DNA of 8,416 nucleotides. It comes from a bacterium. Its GTDB lineage: Bacteria; Atribacterota; JS1; SB-45; 34-128. The stretch covers positions 1 to 8,416 of the forward strand of contig JAHIPR010000217.1 of the NCBI GenBank assembly GCA_018903015.1, in the 5' to 3' direction. The number at the start of each line of letters is the position of its first letter. Within the stretch, counting starts at the first letter, position 1. The notes below the pieces were generated by a model, which saw only the letters and a list, made by a program, of their open reading frames with translations, had not been told where the DNA came from and ran no database searches. Below, in pieces: positions 1 through 6,005 of this stretch. A program made the position numbers and the translations under genes.

Positions 1-144
1 ATCTGCCTTTAAGAATCTTCTAGCACTTAAAACTTCCTTTGTTCCTCTGTTTATTAGTAATTGAGCTAAAAGTGGAGAGATATTTAATTCTTTGGACAAT
101 TCTGATTGCAATTTTTTATCTACTTTTGATATACACCACTCTAT
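1..144 (-). CDS. recJ: RecJ single-strand-specific exonuclease, N-terminal fragment (runs off the window)
   Basis: Reading leftward from position 144, an open frame of 48 codons runs to the window edge. It contains EWCISKVDKKL followed by SKELNISPLLAQLLINRGT and ARRFLKAD, the characteristic start of RecJ proteins (W-x-I-S-K, then ISPLLAQLLxNRG and a FL motif). RecJ is a DHH-family 5'-3' exonuclease acting on single-stranded DNA in repair and recombination; the catalytic DHH part lies outside the window. The start is odd: no in-frame ATG, GTG or TTG lies near the AAGGAG at 155-160. The only codon at the right place is ATA at 142-144, 10 bases from the Shine-Dalgarno; the next TTG (codon 12) would remove the conserved WxISK and has no ribosome site. 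recJ after secDF is a familiar arrangement in Firmicutes-like genomes. Identity is fairly sure; the start codon is not. Confidence 0.85.
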   Translation of the reverse strand, partial: MEWCISKVDKKLQSELSKELNISPLLAQLLINRGTKEVLSARRFLKAD

Positions 145-154
145 TTTATTTAAG

Positions 155-160
155 CTCCTT
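155..160 (-). promoter_or_regulatory. Shine-Dalgarno of recJ
   Basis: On the minus strand the bases read AAGGAG (extended GAAAGGAG), a strong match to the anti-Shine-Dalgarno. It sits 10 bases before the ATA at 142-144 and is what points to that codon as the intended start of recJ. Confidence 0.7.
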
Positions 161-161
161 T

Positions 162-210
162 CTCGTATATCGTATATTTGTCGCTCGTATCTCGTATCTT
201 GTATTTCGTA
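162..210. repeat. Heptamer array, plus-strand unit CTCGTAT (minus-strand ATACGAG)
   Basis: About seven degenerate copies follow in register: CTCGTAT, ATCGTAT, an 8-base decayed unit, CTCGTAT, CTCGTAT, CTTGTAT, TTCGTA. The array lies directly upstream of the recJ ribosome-binding site, so it would be in the recJ leader or promoter region. It is in inverse orientation to the array at 275-302. Confidence 0.75.
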
Positions 211-274
211 AGAAAAAGCTCCAATATGCAAATTTTAGTTATTTAAATCTTTTTAACTTTTTGTTTTTTACTGG

Positions 275-302
275 ATACGATTTACGAGATACTAGGTACG
301 AA
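275..302. repeat. Heptamer array, plus-strand unit ATACGAG
   Basis: Four units in exact 7-base register: ATACGAT, TTACGAG, ATACTAG, GTACGAA. This is the reverse complement of the unit at 162-210, and 64 bases separate the two arrays, so transcripts through the region could fold into a long imperfect stem. No coding sequence overlaps it. Confidence 0.65.
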
Positions 303-366
303 TTAGACTTCTGGCTTCTTTCTTCCCTTCCCTAATCCAGCTAACTAGGTAACTAACTAATTCTAT

Positions 367-402
367 CCGCTATATACTATATGCTAAAATACGAGATATG
401 AA
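367..402. repeat. Degenerate heptamer array downstream of the DUF2905 gene
   Basis: Units CCGCTAT, ATACTAT, ATGCTAA, an 8-base AATACGAG and ATATGAA follow one another. The block mixes the ATACGCT-type unit seen at 4924-4955 with the ATACGAG-type unit seen at 162-302. It begins about 30 bases beyond the DUF2905 stop codon. The copies are poor, so this is the least certain of the arrays. Confidence 0.5.
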
Positions 403-432
403 TATAATTTTTCTTTTTTCGTTCTACGTTTT

Positions 433-654
433 TTAATGTCTAAATATTCGGAAAATGATGGTAAAAATAATACTTATTACAATACATAAACCTAAAGGGA
501 AGTAAAAGACAAAATTTTTTCTTTGAATTATTATATCTCCAGGTAATCTACCAGGGAAAGGTAACTTACCTGCTAATAAAAATATAGTTCCTAAAATAAT
601 CAATACTGCTCCAAAAAACAGCAGTATTTTACCCAATATATTAAATTCAGACAT
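433..654 (-). CDS. DUF2905 family small membrane protein
   Basis: The 73-residue product has two hydrophobic segments (about residues 8-28 and 49-70) joined by a short loop with LPFPGRLPGDI (31-41) and NFVFYFPLG (47-55). The PGDI and FYFP motifs are the signature of DUF2905 proteins, whose members are about 65-80 residues, so this looks full length. The function of the family is unknown; an inner-membrane hairpin topology follows from the two segments. It starts with ATG 25 bp after the secF stop, behind a weak GGAA ribosome site, and is therefore probably co-transcribed with secD-secF. A 9-bp inverted repeat (602-628) lies inside its first membrane-segment coding region. Family assignment is confident; no function is claimed. 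Confidence 0.88.
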   Translation of the reverse strand: MSEFNILGKILLFFGAVLIILGTIFLLAGKLPFPGRLPGDIIIQRKNFVFYFPLGLCIVISIIFTIIFRIFRH

Positions 655-679
655 TTTATTTTTCCATTTAATAAAATAA

Positions 680-1594
680 TTACTTTTTGCCCTTTTCCCT
701 GGAAATTTTTGTGCCTTTTTGGTGTATCTTAAATATTTTATTCCACTCTAACAATAATGGGCTGGCAATAAAAATTGAAGAATAAGTCCCGGCAACCATT
801 CCTATAAACAAGGCTAAAGCAAAATCAGAAAGGATATTTCCTCCGAAAAAATATAAGGTTAAAATGGGAATAATAGTAGTTAAGGTTGTGTTTATCGTTC
901 TGGACAGAGACTGATTAATGCTCATATTTATTAAATTTTCAAACGGTTCCCTGGTTTTAAACTTTATATTTTCCCTAAGTCTATCTAAAATTACAATTGT
1001 ATTATTTACAGAGTACCCAACAATAGTCATTACTGCTGCTATTATCGAAATAGTTATTTCCTTCTGCAATAAAGAAAAGATACCCAAAACAATTAAGCAG
1101 TCATGGCAAAGCGCTAATATTGAAACAATAGAAAACTTAAACTCAAATCTAATTGTAATATATAGAATGATTCCTATAAAAGCAAAAAGCAAAGCATAAA
1201 AAGCTAACTTTTTTAAATTTTCTCCAATAACCGGTCCTACTGTTTCTACACGCAATACCTCCAAATCAGTTAAATTCTCTTTAAAAGCGGTCAATATTTC
1301 TATTCTTTGCTCTGAATCAATCTTTCCTATCCGTATTACAAATTCATTCTCTGATAATTTTTGAATAGTGCTTTGACTTAAATTAAATTCTCTTAACACA
1401 TTTCGAACCTCGGTGGTGGAAATTGATTTATTAAACCTTATTTGAAGTAAAGTCCCTCCGGCAAAATCAATCCCGTAATTAAATCCCTGAAAAATAATTG
1501 AAATTAAGCCAACCAGAATAATAATTACAGGGATAATATATGCTATTTTTCTATTTTTAATAAAATCAAACTTCCTTTTTCCAACTAGATCCAT
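680..1594 (-). CDS. secF: Protein translocase subunit SecF
   Basis: This 304-residue inner-membrane protein is the SecF half of the SecDF complex, which uses the proton or sodium gradient to help pull exported proteins out of the SecYEG channel. A first membrane segment (about 19-36) is followed by FNYGIDFAGGT (38-48), the SecF form of the P4 motif, an exported domain (about 50-130), and five more segments (about 131-149, 156-175, 181-202, 236-251, 258-281). VGYSVNNTIVILDRLREN (192-209) is the conserved TM4 motif and SLSRT (229-233) keeps the TM5 arginine. Residue 198 is Asn where E. coli SecF has Asp213. The ATG follows AAGGAGG with a 9-base spacer, 24 bp after the secD stop, so the two are translated from one message. 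Length matches the family. Confidence 0.96.
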   Translation of the reverse strand: MDLVGKRKFDFIKNRKIAYIIPVIIILVGLISIIFQGFNYGIDFAGGTLLQIRFNKSISTTEVRNVLREFNLSQSTIQKLSENEFVIRIGKIDSEQRIEILTAFKENLTDLEVLRVETVGPVIGENLKKLAFYALLFAFIGIILYITIRFEFKFSIVSILALCHDCLIVLGIFSLLQKEITISIIAAVMTIVGYSVNNTIVILDRLRENIKFKTREPFENLINMSINQSLSRTINTTLTTIIPILTLYFFGGNILSDFALALFIGMVAGTYSSIFIASPLLLEWNKIFKIHQKGTKISREKGKK

Positions 1595-1618
1595 TAAACA
1601 TATCCTCCTTAATTAGGT

Positions 1619-2809
1619 CTATAATAAAGCTTTAGAACTAAACTTAACAGCTACTACTTCTAACACAATCTTAGTTACTACAATTGCGGTAAACATACTG
1701 GCTAAAATACCTATGCTCAAAGTAACCGCAAACCCTTTGATGAAACCCGAGCCAAAATAAAATAAGGCAAGAGCTGCAATTAAAGTAGTAACATTGGCAT
1801 CAAATATGGTACGGAAAGCCTTGTTGAAGCCTGCATCAATAGAAGCTCGAAAGGTTTTTTCCAATCTTAATTCTTCTTTTATTCTCTCAAAGATCAGGAT
1901 ATTAGCATCTACTGCCATACCAATCGTAAGAATTATTCCAGCTATTCCGGGTAAAGTTAAAGTCGCCTTTAAACCGGCCAAAGCTCCCACAATTAGTATC
2001 ATACATACTACCAAAGCAAAATCTGCTACTAACCCAAAACCCTTATAATAAATCAGCATAAATATAAATATCAATATTAATCCTACTATCCCAGCCCTTA
2101 TCCCCTTGGAGATGGAGTCTCTTCCTAAGGTTGGCCCAACTGTCCTATTTTCCAAAATCTCCACTTTTACCGGAAGAGCACCAGCCCGCAAAAGTATGGC
2201 TAAATGATTTGCACTCTCTACAGTAAATTTCCCGGTAATCTGGGCTTTTCCGTCGAGAATGGGTTCCTGGACTACAGGAGCAGATATTTCTTTTCCATCC
2301 AAAGTAATGGCTAAAACTTTCCCCACATTATTTTTAGTTGCTTCTCCGAATTCTTTAGCACCAATTTTATCAAATTCAATTGAAACAACAGATCGACTAA
2401 ATTGGTCAAAGGATGATTTAGCATTTATTAAATGGGCTCCGGTTAGCTGGGTTTCTCCTTTCTCATTTTTAAATTCCAGGAGAGCAGTTTTACCAATTAA
2501 ATCTACGGCTGCTTCCGGATTTGCTACACCAGGTAACTGAACTAAGATTCGAGTTGCGCCTTGTCTCTGAATTACCGGTTCTGAAACCCCTAATTGGTCA
2601 ATGCGGTTTCTTATTATTTCTAATACTCTGTTCACCGCATCGTTGTCCACTAGTGCATTAGGAGTATCAACACACTCCAAGATAACGTGAGAACCTCCTT
2701 GTAAATCCAGACCTAAATTTATCTTCTCGTTTAGAGGAAATGATAAAAAAACTGCAATAAAAATTACTACTAAGACGCTGGTTACCCTTAAGGTTTTAGT
2801 CCAATTCAT
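1619..2809 (-). CDS. secD: Protein translocase subunit SecD (short type)
   Basis: The 396-residue product is SecD, partner of SecF in the gradient-driven export accessory complex. It has a first membrane segment (about 8-25), then LGLDLQGGSHVILE (32-45), an exported P1 domain (about 46-230, with RIDQLGVSEPVIQRQG at 69-84 and the GxxALLEF motif near 106-113), and five further segments from about 237 to 385. MAVDANILIFERIKEE (298-313) is the conserved TM4 motif; D301 corresponds to the transport-essential Asp519 of E. coli SecD. It is much shorter than E. coli SecD (615 residues), as is usual in Clostridia and Thermotogae, because the P1 domain lacks extra insertions. The ATG is preceded by AGAGAGGA at 2817-2824, 7 bases away. 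It has its own predicted promoter (2889-2918) and leads the secD-secF-DUF2905 unit. Confidence 0.97.
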   Translation of the reverse strand: MNWTKTLRVTSVLVVIFIAVFLSFPLNEKINLGLDLQGGSHVILECVDTPNALVDNDAVNRVLEIIRNRIDQLGVSEPVIQRQGATRILVQLPGVANPEAAVDLIGKTALLEFKNEKGETQLTGAHLINAKSSFDQFSRSVVSIEFDKIGAKEFGEATKNNVGKVLAITLDGKEISAPVVQEPILDGKAQITGKFTVESANHLAILLRAGALPVKVEILENRTVGPTLGRDSISKGIRAGIVGLILIFIFMLIYYKGFGLVADFALVVCMILIVGALAGLKATLTLPGIAGIILTIGMAVDANILIFERIKEELRLEKTFRASIDAGFNKAFRTIFDANVTTLIAALALFYFGSGFIKGFAVTLSIGILASMFTAIVVTKIVLEVVAVKFSSKALL

Positions 2810-2888
2810 ATAAAAATCCTCTCTTTCTAATTTTTCTTACCTTTTATCTTTTTTATTATATATTACTATAAAATTCTTTAACTTTATC

Positions 2889-2918
2889 ATTATAATATTA
2901 TAGTACTTTCTTTGTCAG
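2889..2918 (-). promoter_or_regulatory. Sigma70-type promoter for secD-secF-DUF2905
   Basis: On the minus strand, CTGACA (2913-2918) and a perfect TATAAT (2889-2894) are separated by 18 bases. A start near 2882 would give a leader of about 73 bases with no ATG before secD. The position between the post-yajC hairpin and secD supports a real promoter, but AT-rich spacers yield TATAAT by chance. Confidence 0.6.
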
Positions 2919-2960
2919 CGAGAATGCTTAATAAAAATACTTCTTCAGTAAATATACTAA

Positions 2961-3001
2961 AATTTAAAGGCAGGTATAAAATAAATACCTGCCTTTAAAT
3001 T
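2961..3001 (-). terminator. Perfect 17-bp hairpin after yajC, probable terminator or processing site
   Basis: Arms 2961-2977 and 2985-3001 are exactly complementary over 17 bp around a 7-base loop, with a GGCAGGT/ACCTGCC core and A/T-rich flanks. On the minus strand it begins 57 bases past the yajC stop, and the 3' arm ends in AAATT followed by TT, giving a short T run. It separates yajC from the secD promoter. Because the arms are A-rich then T-rich in both directions, it could act bidirectionally; the weak T tract leaves open that it stabilises the 3' end of the yajC transcript instead. Confidence 0.7.
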
Positions 3002-3058
3002 ATTATCACTATTTTTATCTCTATATTTTATTTCCTTTTTAAAAAATACTTTGCGGTA

Positions 3059-3319
3059 TTATTTTTCCCTTTTTACCCCGATAGCATTGCGCGTAGTATT
3101 TATAACTACATCTTTGGCAACCTCTAAGGTTAAAGTTTCGCCTTTGATATCTTTAATTATACCATATATACCCCCAATGGTAATCACTTTGTCCCCCTTT
3201 TGTATACTATCCAGCATTAATTTATGTTTTTTTTGTTTTTGTTGTTGAGGACGAATAAGGATAAAATAAAATATACCAAATATAATAATCAAAGGTAAAA
3301 ATTGTTGAAGAGCTTCCAT
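3059..3319 (-). CDS. yajC: Sec translocon accessory subunit YajC
   Basis: The 86-residue product has one N-terminal membrane segment (about 6-22, LPLIIIFGIFYFILI) followed at once by RPQQQKQKK (23-31), the hallmark of YajC, and a small cytosolic domain with LDSIQKGDKVITIGGIYGII (36-55). YajC associates with SecDF and SecYEG in the inner membrane; its exact role is unsettled. A GTG at 3331 would add four residues but overlaps the ribosome-binding site AGAGAGGTG (3331-3339), so the ATG at 3317-3319, 11 bases downstream of that site, is preferred. It has its own promoter (3366-3394) in the 90-bp gap after tgt and is followed by a strong hairpin, so it may be transcribed partly apart from secDF, although the order yajC-secD-secF is the usual one. 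Confidence 0.95.
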   Translation of the reverse strand: MEALQQFLPLIIIFGIFYFILIRPQQQKQKKHKLMLDSIQKGDKVITIGGIYGIIKDIKGETLTLEVAKDVVINTTRNAIGVKREK

Positions 3320-3365
3320 TTTTATAATCACACCTCTCTTTTTAATTTTAAAAAATATCTTCTAA

Positions 3366-3394
3366 ATTATACATAATTTTATTTTATTTAGCAA
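3366..3394 (-). promoter_or_regulatory. Sigma70-type promoter for yajC
   Basis: The minus strand shows TTGCTA (3389-3394), a 17-base spacer and a perfect TATAAT (3366-3371). Transcription would start near 3359, leaving a leader of about 40 bases that contains the yajC ribosome-binding site. This is the best promoter match in the window, and it sits wholly in the gap between tgt and yajC. Confidence 0.72.
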
Positions 3395-3409
3395 ATTATT
3401 TTTAATTAA

Positions 3410-4525
<1,116 letters not shown>

Positions 4526-4562
4526 TCACCATCTTAACCTTTTAATTTATTTTTTAGCTAAT

Positions 4563-4583
4563 AGGGCGTATTCAATACACACC
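4563..4583. repeat. Decayed REP-like palindrome
   Basis: AGGGCGTATT and AATACACACC form an imperfect inverted repeat around a single C, with two mismatched pairs. It is followed by TGCA where an intact GTAG-flanked element would have CTAC. It resembles the REP-type palindrome with GGGCGTATT/AATACGCCC arms found in many bacterial genomes (from memory). Its position about 45-65 bases upstream of tgt also allows a regulatory reading. Confidence 0.4.
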
Positions 4584-4652
4584 TGCATTTCTAATTTTTC
4601 TAATAACTAATTTATCTTGCATTTTTTACGTTTTATCTTTTTCTTCTATTAC

Positions 4653-4677
4653 GGGCAGACACAAGGTCTGCCCCTAC
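4653..4677 (-). repeat. REP-like palindrome with flanking GTAG
   Basis: Perfect 8-bp arms GGGCAGAC (4653-4660) and GTCTGCCC (4666-4673) enclose a 5-base loop, and CTAC follows at 4674-4677. On the minus strand this reads GTAG directly before the hairpin, the signature of REP elements handled by RAYT (REP-associated tyrosine transposase) enzymes. The GC-rich core contrasts with the AT-rich spacer. No RAYT gene is in the window. It lacks a T tract, so it is not a typical terminator. Confidence 0.7.
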
Positions 4678-4723
4678 AAATGACTACTTCTCCTTGCAAT
4701 TCAAGCCCGCATCTTATCTTTTT

Positions 4724-4741
4724 CACTATACCTCGATAGTG
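4724..4741. repeat. Short inverted repeat
   Basis: CACTAT and ATAGTG form a 6-bp stem around the loop ACCTCG. It has no T tract and no recognised family; it may be chance or a remnant of another mobile palindrome in this spacer. Confidence 0.3.
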
Positions 4742-4804
4742 TTTCCCTGTCCACTAACGATTAATACATCTTATATTTTTAGGTTTAAATTTTTTTCTTT
4801 TATT

Positions 4805-4832
4805 AACTAAAAACTAATAACTGTAAACTGAA
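4805..4832. repeat. Heptamer array, unit AACTNNA
   Basis: Four consecutive units stand in exact 7-base register: AACTAAA, AACTAAT, AACTGTA, AACTGAA. The unit differs from the ATACGCT and ATACGAG arrays elsewhere in the window, but the period and the restriction to spacer DNA are the same. Confidence 0.55.
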
Positions 4833-4923
4833 TTATCTGGTCTTAATCTTAACTAAATAACCGGCCAACTAATATAGTTTTGAATTTTAAATTGTGTATT
4901 TCACTTACGCTTGTAACCCGCGC

Positions 4924-4955
4924 CTATACGCTAAACGCTATACGCTATACGCTAA
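4924..4955. repeat. Heptamer array, unit CTATACG, abutting the queA stop
   Basis: CTATACG, CTAAACG, CTATACG, CTATACG and the start of a fifth unit (CTAA) follow in perfect register. This is the cleanest array in the window. It ends one base before the queA stop codon, so on the minus strand the message passes from the stop directly into AGCGTAT repeats. Confidence 0.85.
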
Positions 4956-5984
4956 CTAAATAATAATCATCGCGTCTCCAAAACTGTAAAATCTATATCT
5001 TTCTCTTATTGCTTCTTGATAGGCCTTAAAAAGAAAATTCTTTCCGGTAAAAGCTGCAACAAGCATTAAAGGGGTCGATTGGGGAAGATGAAAATTAGTA
5101 ATTAACACATTTACTACCTTGAATTTATACCCGGGATAGATAAATATATCACTCCAATCGCTGCCACTTACAATTCTACCTTGATTAAAATCAAAAGCAG
5201 ATTCTAGGGTACGAGTTGTGGTAGTTCCTACCGAAATAACCCGCCTTTTTTCACTCCGAGCTTGATCTATTTTTTGAGCAACATCAGAAGAAATAGAATA
5301 AAACTCTGAATCCATTTTATGTTCTTCTACTTTTGAAGTTCTTATAGGTTCAAAAGTTCCTCGACCAACGTGTAAAGTTAAATAAACTATTTCGATTCCT
5401 TTGTGGGTAAGCTCCTCTAATAAAGATTTGGTAAAATGAAGCCCGGCAGTAGGAGCAGCAATTGAGCCATCTTGAGCAGCATAAACTGTTTGATAGTCGT
5501 TTCCTGTCTTTAATTCCTCTTTAATGTAGGGAGGAGTAGGCATTTGTCCTATTTTATTTAATATTTCTTTAAAATTGCCCTTACAATTAAATTGTATAAA
5601 ATAACTACCCTTTTCTTCATTTTTACCTTCTACTATCCCCTCTAATTCGGGTCCAAAAATTATTTTAGTATCCGTATGAACAATCTTTCCTGGCCTTACT
5701 AATACTTCCCAATATCTATCCTTTTTAGATTCAAGAAGTAAGATTTCTACTTTTCCTTTGGTTTTTTCTTTAAAACCATATAGCCTTGCTGGTAAAACCT
5801 TAGTATTATTTAAAACTAAAAGGTCACCTTTTTTAAGATAATCTTTAATGTCTTTAAAAATTTTGTGTTGAGTTTCATCCCTGGACCGATTCAGAACCAT
5901 CAAACGGCTATGATCTCTTGGCTTAATCGGCTTTTGGGCAATAAAGCCCGATGGAAGATAATAATCAAATTCTTCTAATTTCAT
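4956..5984 (-). CDS. queA: S-adenosylmethionine:tRNA ribosyltransferase-isomerase
   Basis: QueA moves and isomerises the ribosyl part of S-adenosylmethionine onto preQ1 in tRNA to make epoxyqueuosine, the step after Tgt. The 342-residue protein shows the family from end to end: FDYYLPSGFIAQKPIKPRDHSRLMVL (6-31), LLVLNNTKVLPARLYG (55-70), the inserted beta domain with VEILLLE (79-85) and WEVLVRPGK (92-100), then AAPTAGLHFT (176-185), LHVGRGTFEPIR (204-215), GTTTTRTLES (253-262), NVLITNFHLPQSTPLMLVAAF (292-312) and YRFYSFGDAMII at the C-terminus. Length is typical, so it is intact. The ATG lies 21 bp after the spoIID stop behind a weak GTGGAAA ribosome site, so it is probably co-transcribed with spoIID. 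The stop is TAG, immediately followed by a heptamer array. Confidence 0.97.
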   Translation of the reverse strand: MKLEEFDYYLPSGFIAQKPIKPRDHSRLMVLNRSRDETQHKIFKDIKDYLKKGDLLVLNNTKVLPARLYGFKEKTKGKVEILLLESKKDRYWEVLVRPGKIVHTDTKIIFGPELEGIVEGKNEEKGSYFIQFNCKGNFKEILNKIGQMPTPPYIKEELKTGNDYQTVYAAQDGSIAAPTAGLHFTKSLLEELTHKGIEIVYLTLHVGRGTFEPIRTSKVEEHKMDSEFYSISSDVAQKIDQARSEKRRVISVGTTTTRTLESAFDFNQGRIVSGSDWSDIFIYPGYKFKVVNVLITNFHLPQSTPLMLVAAFTGKNFLFKAYQEAIRERYRFYSFGDAMIII

Positions 5985-6005
5985 TTTCCACTCATCTGTT
6001 TATTT

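Noticed and set aside
39..335. 98-codon plus-strand reading frame with hydrophobic product
   Set aside because: It is antisense to the recJ start and crosses the heptamer arrays and AT-rich spacer; the hydrophobic composition follows from T-rich codons and there is no family resemblance.
2259..2540. 93-codon plus-strand frame
   Set aside because: It lies wholly antisense to the conserved SecD P1 domain and has no ribosome site or recognisable motif.
3320..3331. GTG at 3331 as the yajC start
   Set aside because: It overlaps the AGAGAGGTG ribosome-binding site, whereas the ATG four codons downstream is correctly spaced and fits YajC N-termini.
4653..4673. Hairpin considered as a Rho-independent terminator
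   Set aside because: The stem is GC-rich but neither strand has a following T tract, and the GTAG flank fits a REP element better.
4924..4955. Tandem repeats considered as a CRISPR array
   Set aside because: Units are 7 bases and contiguous with no spacers, and no cas genes are present.
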